Source of the DNA: Candidatus Helarchaeota archaeon
Lineage (GTDB): Archaea > Asgardarchaeota > Lokiarchaeia > Helarchaeales > RDOG01
DNA length: 33,652 bases
NCBI GenBank assembly: GCA_029838215.1
Contig: JALGVI010000029.1
Coordinates: 1 to 33,652, forward strand
Direction: 5' to 3'
The notes beneath the pieces were generated by a model. That model made no database searches. It was not told the origin of the DNA and saw nothing but the letters and a program-made list of their open reading frames with translations. Numbering within the stretch: position 1 is the stretch's first letter; every line of letters starts with the position of its first letter. Below are positions 24,487 to 33,087 of this stretch, one piece after another. The position numbers were made by a program, and so were the translations under genes.

Positions 24487-25410
24487 TTGGCAGTTGAGGA
24501 AATGGAATTGTCCAGGGACGTGATCGGGGATGAATTTGTTACGAAGTTAAAAGCGACAATTCTAGTGGACAACATGATCTATCGCCGTAATATGCTTGCA
24601 GAACACGGCTTTGCTATATTATTGAACGCACAGGTTGGAGATGATTCCCACAATACTTTTAATATTTTAATGGATACCGGGCAATCTGGGATTGCACTCA
24701 AGCAGAATCTCGAAAATTTGGATTTAGACTTGGATACTTTGGACGCAATCGTTCTCAGTCACGGACATTACGATCATACCGGAGGATTGAAAGTCGCAGA
24801 GACATTACTTAAAAGGAAAACCCCCGTGATTTGTCATCCTGATGCCTTGAAACCCAAATTTGCAAGATCACAGATGGGTGGTGTCCGACAGATAGGACTT
24901 CCGTTTAAAATTGAGGATTTTGTTGAAAAAAACCTTACATTCGTTGAAACGTTTGGTCCTCACTATTTCCATCCATCAATCTTAACAACAGGTGAAATTG
25001 AGCGAAATACCACCTTTGAAAAAGTTCCAAAGCGCTTCGAAACACGCTCTGAGAATGGAGATTTCGTTCACGATGAAATACTTGATGATCAAGCTCTAAT
25101 TTTTATCATGAAAGTTGGTTTAGTAATCATCACTGGTTGTGCCCATGCCGGAATCATAAATACTATAAATAAAGCCATTGCCTTGACTTCAATTCGGAAA
25201 ATACATGCCGTCATTGGAGGGTTTCACCTCATCGATGCCAACTTAACGAAAATCGGATCAACGATCAAGGAGCTAAAAAAATTCGATATTGATGTATTAT
25301 GCCCTCTTCACTGCACGGGACTCTTCCCAATTGAATCGATTATTTCGACATTTCCAAAGCATTATCGCGCTGGAGGTGTCGGGACGCAATTTGTTTTTGC
25401 CTCAAAATGA
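24487..25410 (+). CDS. Metallo-beta-lactamase-fold hydrolase, COG1237 type
   Basis: A 307-residue MBL protein. The metal motif is SHGHYDH (His92, His94, Asp96, His97), followed by CAHAGIIN and GGFHL with further metal histidines and LHCTG near the end. The layout matches the group that includes an enzyme annotated in methanopterin biosynthesis (dihydropterin-ribofuranosylaminobenzene phosphate related), but many members lack proven function. GAGAGGTG precedes the TTG at 24487; an ATG at 24502 is an alternative. Confidence 0.75.
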   Translation: MAVEEMELSRDVIGDEFVTKLKATILVDNMIYRRNMLAEHGFAILLNAQVGDDSHNTFNILMDTGQSGIALKQNLENLDLDLDTLDAIVLSHGHYDHTGGLKVAETLLKRKTPVICHPDALKPKFARSQMGGVRQIGLPFKIEDFVEKNLTFVETFGPHYFHPSILTTGEIERNTTFEKVPKRFETRSENGDFVHDEILDDQALIFIMKVGLVIITGCAHAGIINTINKAIALTSIRKIHAVIGGFHLIDANLTKIGSTIKELKKFDIDVLCPLHCTGLFPIESIISTFPKHYRAGGVGTQFVFASK

Positions 25411-25433
25411 ATTCTCATTCATGAGCGGCACGC

Positions 25434-25447
25434 ATGTTTCAAAACAT
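25434..25447. promoter_or_regulatory. Inverted repeat ATGTTTCAAAACAT upstream of hcyS
   Basis: A 6-base perfect inverted repeat with centre CA, overlapping an ATTTATAA TATA-like sequence about 100 bases before the hcyS start. Candidate operator for the HcyS/HcyF operon. ATTCATGA occurs just upstream at 25417-25424. Confidence 0.4.
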
Positions 25448-25554
25448 TTATAATGCATAAATTCCACGTTTTTCTAAATTTTAGTAATATTCCTCTTAAA
25501 TTATCATGCCTAGGAGTAATATCGCAGTTATAAATCACGATTGAAGGTGTTTTT

Positions 25555-27063
25555 TTGACCGAAACGCTGAGAACATATGAGGAAATAAATCGTAAAATTA
25601 AGAAAGGAACCATTCGTGTCGTAACGGCTGATGAAATGACGAAAATTGTCGAAGAAGAAGGTGTCGAAGTTGCAGCAAGGGATATTGACATTGTTACAAC
25701 TGGAACCTTTGGACCAATGTGTAGTTCTGGGGCGTTCCTAAATTTTGGTCATTCTGATCCCCCAATAAAAATGGAACACGTTTGGTTAAATGACATTCAT
25801 TGCTATCACGGCAATGCCGCAGTTGATGTTTATATAGGTGCCACGCGAATGAGTGACACGCGACCTTTTGAATACGGAGGCGGACACATTATTGAGGATC
25901 TTACGGCTGGGAAAGAGGTTACTTTATATGCAACGGCATATGCAACTGATTGTTATCCTCGAACCCACGTAGAAACGAATATTAGCTTAGAAGACATAAA
26001 TCAAGCCATTCTCGTGAATCCTCGGAATTGTTATCAACGATATTCTTGTGCGGTTAATAGTCAAAACCGCACTTATTTTACGTACATGGGAAAACTTTTA
26101 CCCAACTTTGGAAATGCTTCATACTCCGGAACTGGAGAATTGAATCCATTATGTAATGACCCTGATTATGAAACGATTGGAATTGGCACGCGCATATTTC
26201 TTGGTGGAGGCGTGGGCTATATCTGGGGTGAAGGCACGCAACATGACCCAAAGAATGGATTTGGAAACCTTTTTGTTAGCGGTAACTTAAAAAAGATGAG
26301 TGCAAAGTTCCTTCAAGGTGCAATACTTGAAAAATATGGAACCTCTCTCTATGTTGGATTGGGCATCCCGATCCCTATCTTGAATAAAGGGCTGGCAAGA
26401 AAGACAGGCATATCCGACGCGGAAATCTCTACTAAAGTTGTTGATTATGGTATTCGAAGGCGAAATCGACCCGTGTTGCAAACGATTTCGTATAAAGAGT
26501 TAAAATCCGGTTACATTTTAATTCATGATAAAAAAGTCAAGGTAAATTGTCTTTCGAGCGTTCGTAAAGCCAGGGAAATTGCTGATGAGCTGAAACGGTG
26601 GATTGAAGAAGGCACGTTTTACTTGACTTCGCCAATTGAAAGATTGCCGAGAGATGTCGTTTTCAAGCCCATGAAGGTCACGTCTGAAGCATTCCTTGTT
26701 GAGAATGTGATGGGACCTGCAATAACCTGTCGTTCTGATGCTTCAATTGATGATGTTGCGCGTTTGATAATCGAAAAATCAACAAATCACATAATGGTCT
26801 GCCAAAACAAAAAATTGGTCGGTATCGTGACATCATTTGACATCACGCGAGCGATTGCCGAACACATTCCTGACGTGGAGCATATCAGCACGAAAAACGT
26901 GATTACGGCACATCCTGAAGATTCGATCCAATTTGCTGCTCGAAAGATGGAAGAACACGGTATCTCTGCGTTGCCTGTCGTGAATAAAGAAAATAACATT
27001 CTAGGCATGGTTACGAGTGAAGATCTTTCTAAATTGCTTGGGCGGAGGAAATTCCGCACGTGA
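25555..27063 (+). CDS. hcyS: Homocysteine biosynthesis protein HcyS (DUF39) with two CBS domains
   Basis: A 502-residue protein. Residues 1-370 are the DUF39/COG1900 domain, known from methanogens to help make homocysteine from aspartate semialdehyde and sulfide with a ferredoxin partner. Cys56 (GPMCSSGAF) and Cys133 (ATDCYPR) fall at the positions of the two cysteines I recall as essential in the Methanosarcina protein. Residues about 375-500 hold two CBS motifs (ENVMGPAITCRSDASIDD and KNVITAHPEDSIQFAARKME), which often bind adenosyl compounds such as SAM or AMP, suggesting feedback control. GAAGGTG precedes the TTG start. hcyF follows after 9 bases. Confidence 0.9.
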   Translation: MTETLRTYEEINRKIKKGTIRVVTADEMTKIVEEEGVEVAARDIDIVTTGTFGPMCSSGAFLNFGHSDPPIKMEHVWLNDIHCYHGNAAVDVYIGATRMSDTRPFEYGGGHIIEDLTAGKEVTLYATAYATDCYPRTHVETNISLEDINQAILVNPRNCYQRYSCAVNSQNRTYFTYMGKLLPNFGNASYSGTGELNPLCNDPDYETIGIGTRIFLGGGVGYIWGEGTQHDPKNGFGNLFVSGNLKKMSAKFLQGAILEKYGTSLYVGLGIPIPILNKGLARKTGISDAEISTKVVDYGIRRRNRPVLQTISYKELKSGYILIHDKKVKVNCLSSVRKAREIADELKRWIEEGTFYLTSPIERLPRDVVFKPMKVTSEAFLVENVMGPAITCRSDASIDDVARLIIEKSTNHIMVCQNKKLVGIVTSFDITRAIAEHIPDVEHISTKNVITAHPEDSIQFAARKMEEHGISALPVVNKENNILGMVTSEDLSKLLGRRKFRT

Positions 27064-27072
27064 GGTGTGTTT

Positions 27073-27453
27073 ATGGACATATATTTCGAATTTGACTCCG
27101 AAAAAATTTATGAACCGGTGCTCGCTAACATCATCATTGAAACTCAGATTCCAATTAATATCGTTAAAGTAACCGTTAGTAACGAAGGTGGCGAAGCTCT
27201 AATCACGGTACCCGATGAAGTCGCAGATAAAATCATAGCACGACTTAGACAAAAAGGTCTCAAACCGACATCAAAATTTCGGAAAATTAATCTTGATAAA
27301 GAGTTATGCGTGGATTGCGGACATTGCGTGTCTCTATGCTCGTTTAATGCTCTCGCCATGGATGAGAACATGGAAGTCATGCTGGATAGTGAAAAATGCA
27401 CGGGATGCCGACGATGTTTAGATGCTTGTCCAAGAAATGCTATTTCAATATGA
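27073..27453 (+). CDS. hcyF: NIL-domain ferredoxin HcyF, partner of HcyS
   Basis: A 126-residue protein. Residues 1-76 form an NIL domain (an ACT-like fold, often amino-acid binding), followed by an 8-Fe ferredoxin with CVDCGHCVSLC and CTGCRRCLDACP. All eight cluster cysteines are present. It matches the ferredoxin partner of the methanogen homocysteine system and would supply electrons for reductive sulfur insertion. GAGGTG lies between the hcyS stop and the ATG at 27073; a GTG at 27067 is also open. Confidence 0.9.
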   Translation: MDIYFEFDSEKIYEPVLANIIIETQIPINIVKVTVSNEGGEALITVPDEVADKIIARLRQKGLKPTSKFRKINLDKELCVDCGHCVSLCSFNALAMDENMEVMLDSEKCTGCRRCLDACPRNAISI

Positions 27454-27480
27454 GCAAATAACCTATCAAGAGGACTACAA

Positions 27481-28224
27481 ATGCTCTCACCCGAAGAGAA
27501 AGATCGCTATCATCGTCAGATTCTCGTTCCTGAAATTGGAGAAAATGGTCAAAAAACGCTGAAGAAAAGCTCCGTCCTGATTGTTGGAACAGGAGGGCTT
27601 GGATCTGCCGCTTCTCTTTATTTAGCGGCGGCAGGTATTGGAAAAATAGGAATACTTGACATGGATGTCGTTGAAGTCTCAAATCTGCAACGACAGGTCA
27701 TCCATGCAACATCTCGCGTGGGTGTTAAAAAAATAGAATCTGCAGAAAAGGTACTAAAAGATTTGAACCCAAACATCGAAATTATCACGTTTTCGGAAAA
27801 GTTTGAAGAAAAAAATGCTTCTAAACTCGTTCGACAGTTTCAATACGTCATTGATGCAAGTGATAATTTTCCTACAAAATTTCTCATCAATGATAAATGC
27901 GCAGAAAATAACATTCCTTGCACGATAGGAGGCGTGCGTGCATTTGAAGGACAATTCATTACTGTCATTCCTCACCAGACAACTTGTTATCGATGCGTAT
28001 TTCACGAACCACCCCCGCCAATGAAAGGAAAGTTGCCAATTTTGGGCTCAACAGCAGGAATAGGTGGATTGATAGAAGCAACCGAGTGCGTCAAATATTT
28101 TGTAGGATTGAGGGACGATCTTCTCACGAATTGCTTGCTGTTTTTTGATCTTAGAGCCATGAGCTTTGATAAAATAACGATCCTTCGGGATCCAAAATGC
28201 AAGACTTGTGGAACTGAAGCCTAA
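27481..28224 (+). CDS. E1-like adenylyltransferase paralogue lacking the catalytic cysteine
   Basis: A 247-residue ThiF/MoeB-like protein, 27 bases after hcyF. It keeps GTGGLGS, R71 in NLQRQ, D126/D128 in DASDN and both zinc pairs (C169/C172, C240/C243), so ATP binding and adenylation look intact. The region that carries Cys188 in the other E1-like protein (PNCSEAGVLG) is shortened to LPILGSTAGIGG with no cysteine. It may therefore adenylate without forming a thioester, as some MoeB-type proteins do, or adenylate something other than a ubiquitin-like tail. AGAGGA precedes the ATG. Co-transcription with hcyS-hcyF is likely. Confidence 0.85.
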   Translation: MLSPEEKDRYHRQILVPEIGENGQKTLKKSSVLIVGTGGLGSAASLYLAAAGIGKIGILDMDVVEVSNLQRQVIHATSRVGVKKIESAEKVLKDLNPNIEIITFSEKFEEKNASKLVRQFQYVIDASDNFPTKFLINDKCAENNIPCTIGGVRAFEGQFITVIPHQTTCYRCVFHEPPPPMKGKLPILGSTAGIGGLIEATECVKYFVGLRDDLLTNCLLFFDLRAMSFDKITILRDPKCKTCGTEA

Positions 28225-28287
28225 GTTAATCCCAAAATGAGAAAAAATAAAAATTAATAAATTTTCCTTCCTTTTTTAGAAATCCTG

Positions 28288-29409
28288 TCATGTTTCAAAG
28301 AATTTATGATATTTCTTTGGCAAATCCGTGTATTTCACGGAAGGATCAAGATATCTAGACGTGTCTTTTGAATTGTATGTATTCCATAAGAGAATGCACT
28401 TGTCTTTTACTGAGTTATTATTGATGAAATCAATCATCGCTGCGGCTGTCTTCCCCGTGTAGGTGGGATCAAGAAGAACGTTTTCATTTTCCATGAATAA
28501 ATCAATTGCTTTCCGGCATTCTGGTGTCTCCAAGCCATATTTCTTGCCAAAGAATTCGTGCAATACCGTTGTTGGACTTTCAAACTTCACTTTTGGAATG
28601 GAAGGAGACAATTTTCTCAAATATTTATAAGTCGTTTTCGCCAAACCACGCACTGCACGTGCTGCTGAGAAAAATCCCCCTAAAAAAGAATAACTCGGTG
28701 TCACTCGCACTCCGACCACTTCTGTTTTCAATCCTGCGAGCTTGCAACCGAGTTCTAATCCTGCCATCGTGCCTGCGGAGCCCACCGTCACGAAGATGAA
28801 ATCCGGCTCAGGCATTTCTCCAGCATCCACTTGCTGTTTTAATTCGAGTGCCGCGCAAACATAGCCGAGTGATCCAATTTTGTCACTCCCTCCGGCATAC
28901 ATGTAATAAGTGTCTTTACTCGGGCGTTTTAGACGTTGAATGCCGTAAAAATGACCTGCTGTCATTATCAAATTCCCTGCGTGAACCATGTCTCCACCTA
29001 AGTGTTTCACTCCGCAATTATAAAATATCAATAATTTTTTCCTGACCGATTCAGTAACTGGTTGGTTAAATGTCAAAAAAACGGGCGTGAAATCTTGAAC
29101 TCCATTACACTTTTCCTGACAGAATATTGCCAATGAAAGATGATGATTTGAGCCAATTCCTCCTATGGTTACAATTGTGGACTTTCCGCTCGCAAGCACG
29201 TCCGCTAGGAGAAATTCAAGTTTCCTCGGTTTATTCGAACCATAGAAATCATTTGTATCGTTGTCACATTTGACCCAGAGTTCATCAATGCCTAAATACG
29301 ATTCCATTTTTTGAAGCTTTTTCACGGCCGTTTTTCTTGCTAATGGACCGATGAATGGGATTTTTCCACTCAAATCGGGATAAACATCAAATAGGATCGG
29401 TTGATTCAC
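28288..29409 (-). CDS. PLP enzyme, ACC deaminase/D-cysteine desulfhydrase family (divergent copy)
   Basis: A 373-residue fold-type II PLP protein. The Schiff-base lysine is probably K60 in GSNKPRKLEF; GGIGSNHH and TVGSAGTMAG are the substrate and phosphate loops. The canonical KRDD segment of the family reads KCDND here, so this copy may have drifted in function. Family members release ammonia from ACC or sulfide from D-cysteine. It is the second gene of a tandem pair, 6 bases after its paralogue; the GTG start follows GGAGG by 11 bases. It converges on the HcyS-linked E1-like gene. Confidence 0.8.
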   Translation of the reverse strand: MNQPILFDVYPDLSGKIPFIGPLARKTAVKKLQKMESYLGIDELWVKCDNDTNDFYGSNKPRKLEFLLADVLASGKSTIVTIGGIGSNHHLSLAIFCQEKCNGVQDFTPVFLTFNQPVTESVRKKLLIFYNCGVKHLGGDMVHAGNLIMTAGHFYGIQRLKRPSKDTYYMYAGGSDKIGSLGYVCAALELKQQVDAGEMPEPDFIFVTVGSAGTMAGLELGCKLAGLKTEVVGVRVTPSYSFLGGFFSAARAVRGLAKTTYKYLRKLSPSIPKVKFESPTTVLHEFFGKKYGLETPECRKAIDLFMENENVLLDPTYTGKTAAAMIDFINNNSVKDKCILLWNTYNSKDTSRYLDPSVKYTDLPKKYHKFFET

Positions 29410-29415
29410 GAAACT

Positions 29416-30510
29416 TCACTCCTCCGGGAGACCTGCCAGATTTTCCTGAAAATATTGATGAAATTCTTTCGGTAAGGATAAATAATCCTGAAACTTGAGT
29501 TGTTTTACATGAGGGGATAAATCAATTGAATTGTATGTATTCCAATAGAGAATGACATCATCTTTGATTCCCTCTTTTCTAACGAAATCCATCAGAAATG
29601 CAAATGTTTTCGCCGTATAGGTTGTATCCAAGTGAATTCCTTCAAGTTCATCCATTAGTTCGATGGCTTTCTTACCTTCAGGTGTGACTTTTCCATATTC
29701 ACCACCCAAAAAATCATAACTAACAAAAGGTTTCTCAATAGAAGTGCTAATGTCGGGAACTGCATCCGAAAAAGACCTCATCCGTTTCAAGGTGCTTTTT
29801 GCCAGATTACGCACGTTCCTCGGGCTTGTCGTCTTCTTATCAACAACTCCATTCCCTAGGATCTCCACGTCATCCAATCCTGCTAACTTTAAACCCAACA
29901 TTAGACCCGCTAACGTGCCAGCACTACCCAAAGTCACGACAAGAAACTTGGGTTTAGGAATTTCGCCCTTCTCAATTTGAGATTTGAGCTCAAAAGCTGC
30001 ATCAACGAACCCCACGGTTCCCTCACTATTCGATCCGCCTGCCATCAAGAAGTATGGATTTCCCAACTCCGCAAATATTTTTGCTTGGTCTCTTACCAAA
30101 GCTTCTTCTTGGATTAGTCGTGCACCAAAATGTTGATATAGGAGCAGTTTTTTTTGCACGTCAGCGGTCAGTTCCTGCTGAAACAGGGCAAGTGCTATCT
30201 TAAAACCGAGATTCAATCTATTATTTAAAATGGTCGTTGCTAGGCAATGATTCGAACCAATTCCTCCCATGGTCACGATCGTCTTTTTCTGCTGCAGCTT
30301 TACGACCGGAAAAATAAACTCCAATTTACGCGGTTTATTTCCGCCATAGTGTGGGGTGCTCACGTCATCTCTTTTTATCCATATATTCGAACACCCGAGG
30401 TAATCTCCCATTTTTTTTAATCTATGAACGGGTGTTATTTGAACATCAAGCGATCTCCATGGAATCTCTTTCAAATCTGGATAAATATCGAATAAAAAAG
30501 GCGTTCTCAT
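29416..30510 (-). CDS. PLP enzyme, ACC deaminase/D-cysteine desulfhydrase family (canonical copy)
   Basis: A 364-residue paralogue of the next gene. It has WIKRDDVSTPHYGGNKPRK with K59 as PLP lysine, GGIGSNHC and TLGSAGTLAG. Classic ACC deaminases have GGVQSNH; IG replaces VQ in both copies. D-cysteine desulfhydrase (pyruvate, ammonia and sulfide products) fits the sulfur-rich context, but L-cysteate lyase or an unrelated amino acid lyase is possible. The ATG at 30510 follows GAAGGTAAGATC; a longer TTG start is less likely. Confidence 0.8.
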   Translation of the reverse strand: MRTPFLFDIYPDLKEIPWRSLDVQITPVHRLKKMGDYLGCSNIWIKRDDVSTPHYGGNKPRKLEFIFPVVKLQQKKTIVTMGGIGSNHCLATTILNNRLNLGFKIALALFQQELTADVQKKLLLYQHFGARLIQEEALVRDQAKIFAELGNPYFLMAGGSNSEGTVGFVDAAFELKSQIEKGEIPKPKFLVVTLGSAGTLAGLMLGLKLAGLDDVEILGNGVVDKKTTSPRNVRNLAKSTLKRMRSFSDAVPDISTSIEKPFVSYDFLGGEYGKVTPEGKKAIELMDELEGIHLDTTYTAKTFAFLMDFVRKEGIKDDVILYWNTYNSIDLSPHVKQLKFQDYLSLPKEFHQYFQENLAGLPEE

Positions 30511-30600
30511 GATCTTACCTTCATAAAACTTGTACAATAATCTGGATATAACGATATTAGTTTTTTTTTCAAAAATTTAAATTCTAATATCAAAAAAAAA

Positions 30601-30648
30601 TCATCGATTTTCCTGTTAGTATTTTGGTACTAACACAAAAATTGATGA
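30601..30648. repeat. 48-base imperfect inverted repeat
   Basis: Left arm 30601-30621 and right arm 30628-30648 pair over 21 positions with about three mismatches around a 6-base loop TTTTGG; the inner 8 bases (TGTTAGTA/TACTAACA) pair perfectly. It lies in the 266-base gap between the PLP gene pair and vapBC. Nothing else is seen in that gap except AT-rich promoter sequence. Confidence 0.75.
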
Positions 30649-30776
30649 AATTGTTCTTTTTTGTTCCTTCTTACAAGTAGTAAGGACATGCGAAATCGTT
30701 TATTATCAGTCAACTTTTTTTAAAAAATTTATTTTTTAAGAATATCCTTAAATAAGTGAAATATGTTTATTTACTT

Positions 30777-31070
30777 ATGACTAACATTACATTTAGTGTC
30801 GATCAAGATTTACATCGCAAAATGAAAAATCATCCTGAGATTAAATGGTCTGAAATTTTAAGACGTGCCATTATTGATTACCTGACTAAAATTGAAGAAC
30901 CTTCTCAAATTTCAGTAAAGGATTTAAGGAATCAGCTTGATCCTGAACTTCTTCAGCGAATCGATAACATGGATCCTGAATATGCTGGCGAATTTTATAA
31001 ACAAGCTAAAAAGGTCGAGCTAGAGAGAACCAAACGACTATGGGATTTAGAGCGGAGCTCGGAGAGATGA
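30777..31070 (+). CDS. vapB: VapB-like antitoxin (ribbon-helix-helix)
   Basis: A 97-residue protein with a short N-terminal strand (MTNITFSVDQDLHRKMK) and helices (WSEILRRAIIDYL) typical of ribbon-helix-helix antitoxins. The acidic/basic C-terminal half would wrap the toxin. Its stop overlaps the toxin ATG as ATGA. The ATG at 30777 lacks a Shine-Dalgarno; a GTG at 30756 is open upstream. Probably represses its own promoter. Confidence 0.8.
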   Translation: MTNITFSVDQDLHRKMKNHPEIKWSEILRRAIIDYLTKIEEPSQISVKDLRNQLDPELLQRIDNMDPEYAGEFYKQAKKVELERTKRLWDLERSSER

Positions 31071-31450
31071 CTTGGTTATTGGACACGAATGCATTAATTA
31101 AATCCGCAAAGTTATTAAAGAAAAGAAAAATCTTTAGACGCAATCTGACATTCACGACGATTTTTTGCTTGATAGAATATCCCATAGCCATAAAATTCGA
31201 AGCACTCACGATAATATATCCCAATACGGACGATTATAAGAATGCATTAAAATATGCTTTTGAATTAAGAGAACACGGCACGCCTTTGCCGGCGATTGAT
31301 GTTTTAATTGCAACGATTGCGATTAATCGTAGTAAGTATCTTGTCACGAACGATGAGCATTTTAAATTTTTTCAAGATATTGAGCCACGTTTAAAGATTA
31401 TTTCCATGGAAGAATTGATGGTTCGCATTCAAAAAATAGAAAGAAAATAA
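31067..31450 (+). CDS. vapC: VapC-like PIN-domain toxin
   Basis: A 127-residue PIN-domain ribonuclease. Acidic residues occur in LLDTNALI, in the IEYP helix (Glu), and in AIDVLIATIAI and VTNDEHF. These form the Mg-dependent RNase site; VapC toxins cut tRNA or rRNA. The ATG at 31067 overlaps the vapB stop, giving tight coupling. Confidence 0.85.
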   Translation: MTWLLDTNALIKSAKLLKKRKIFRRNLTFTTIFCLIEYPIAIKFEALTIIYPNTDDYKNALKYAFELREHGTPLPAIDVLIATIAINRSKYLVTNDEHFKFFQDIEPRLKIISMEELMVRIQKIERK

Positions 31451-31485
31451 TCATCCAAAAGGGCTCATTCACTTCTTTTTAAGCG

Positions 31486-31503
31486 TTTTTTTTTCAAAAA
31501 AAG
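31486..31503. terminator. T9/A8 bidirectional terminator
   Basis: Nine T residues (31486-31494) followed by C and eight A residues, between the convergent vapC and ABC permease genes; works as a T-tract on either strand. Confidence 0.5.
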
Positions 31504-31511
31504 TTGGGGAT

Positions 31512-32330
31512 TTATTGAAAGTCCATCCTGCGGAAGAGAATCGCACCCAAGATCATGAATCCTAAAGTAAAGCAGAGCATTCCGATGATGTCGAGTCCAA
31601 TTGGGAGAAAGCAGATACCGGTTAGAATGAACCGAAAGATGTCGACTGCATAGACAGCGGGATTGATCAGCAGTAGGAATTGAAACACCAACGGTAATGA
31701 GTTAATGGGGAAAAATACGCCGCTCAAGAAGAACATCGGCATGACCAAAAATGACATTACCGTTCCGAAAGCCTGCATGTCTTTCAATGACGTGGTGATC
31801 ACGAGACCGATTCCAATAACTCCCATTGCGAAGAATAGAAAGACAGGGATCAAGACGAGTATTCGCAAGATGAGAAAAGGATCGAATGAATAGGCTCCGA
31901 AGAGTACAGTTATCGTGAAAACGATCGATGCTTGAAACACGCAATTCAAAGCTCCACCCACCATTCTACCAACGACAATGCTAGTTCTTGGAACTGGCGA
32001 GACTTGAATTTCCTTAAAAAATCCGAATTGCTTGTCGATTAACACGCCCATCGCCATCATGATTCCCGAGAAAAGAATTGGCTGAACGATTAGACCTGAA
32101 GCCGTGAATGCAAGCCCCCTGAGTTCACCACCATATCCGACACCGCCGAGACTGGGTCCCATTAGTAGAAATACGATTAAAAAGAGAAGATTCGAGAACG
32201 TGTTACTAATGATTCGACTTTTTGAGCGATAGAATTTACGGACTTCGACTTTTGTTATGCTCCACGATGCTATCAAGTAATGTTTCCATTTTGGCACGTA
32301 TTCCACGTCTTGCAAAACGCTCATTTCCAT
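31512..32330 (-). CDS. ABC-2 type transporter permease
   Basis: A 272-residue membrane protein with about six helices. The N-terminal cytoplasmic stretch ends in EVRKFYRSKSRIISNTFSN, and the FKEIQVSPVPRTSIVVGRMVGG coupling segment plus GVFFPINSLP are typical of DrrB/ABC-2 exporters of drugs or lipids. GGAGGT lies 6 bases before the ATG. It follows the broken ATPase gene by a few bases and would need that protein to work. Confidence 0.87.
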   Translation of the reverse strand: MEMSVLQDVEYVPKWKHYLIASWSITKVEVRKFYRSKSRIISNTFSNLLFLIVFLLMGPSLGGVGYGGELRGLAFTASGLIVQPILFSGIMMAMGVLIDKQFGFFKEIQVSPVPRTSIVVGRMVGGALNCVFQASIVFTITVLFGAYSFDPFLILRILVLIPVFLFFAMGVIGIGLVITTSLKDMQAFGTVMSFLVMPMFFLSGVFFPINSLPLVFQFLLLINPAVYAVDIFRFILTGICFLPIGLDIIGMLCFTLGFMILGAILFRRMDFQ

Positions 32331-32334
32331 TTTT

Positions 32335-33087
32335 TTACCTCCGACCTCTCATCATCATCATCTGTTTCATGAAATTCATTTTATTACTGGCTTCAACGCG
32401 AATTTTCCTTCCTGTATGATGGAGAAAAACGTCTTCGAGTGTTGGCTTGTTCATCTGAACGGATTTTATTTCAACACCTTCTTCTTTTGCGATTTCCACG
32501 AGTTGCGTGATTTGCGTGCCTCCATTTTCAACGATCAGGCTTATTTTAAACTCGTCCGATTGTTGCATTCGAGCCCTGTTTTTAGGCATGGTTTTCATTT
32601 TTTTCATTCGTTTCATCATTTGTTTCATCATTCCTGCGGGAGGACCCGGCATCTTTCCATTGCTTTTTATGAACTTGACTTGTTTGACAAAAGGTAATGT
32701 TTTTACACGTTTTTTCATCTTCATTGCATCTTCTTTCGTTGAGAACTCCAGTTGTATTGAATCTCCTTGTAGTTGGGATTTCAGTTCATCCGAGGTTCCT
32801 TGAGCAACAAGCCTTCCGTGATCAATAATTGCAATTCGGTCGCATAATTCATCTGCTTCTTCCATGTAATGTGTTGTTATTAATATCGTGATGTTCTTTT
32901 GTTGGTTCAAGCGGAATATGTATTCCCAAATCGACCGCCGAGTTTGCGGATCGAGCCCTAAAGTTGGTTCATCAAATAATAGAACAGAAGGAGCATGAAT
33001 CAGTCCCCGTGCAATTTCCAATCTTCTTTTCATTCCTCCTGAATAATTCTTCACGGGCCAGTCTTTTTGATCAACAAGATCTACCAA
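32335..33087 (-). pseudogene. ABC transporter ATPase, C-terminal fragment
   Basis: Opens with VDLVDQKDWPVKN, then signature YSGGMKRR, Walker B LLFDEPTLGLD and the H-loop THYMEEA. It lacks Walker A, which lies in the fragment just upstream in another frame. The C-terminal accessory domain carries a Met/Lys/Arg-rich insertion (about residues 146-175) and a Met-rich tail. Only a TTG at 33087 could start it, with no clear Shine-Dalgarno, so it is better seen as part of a broken or misassembled gene. Confidence 0.75.

Noticed and set aside
911..25424. TTCATGAA/ATTCATGA as a common operator of metY, copA and hcyS
   Set aside because: The same 8-mer also occurs near position 15 and inside coding regions near 21960 and 32370, so its presence is close to what AT-rich composition gives.
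33081..33087. Programmed frameshift joining the two ABC ATPase parts
   Set aside because: About 36 codons between Q-loop and signature are missing, so a shift alone would not restore a normal protein.
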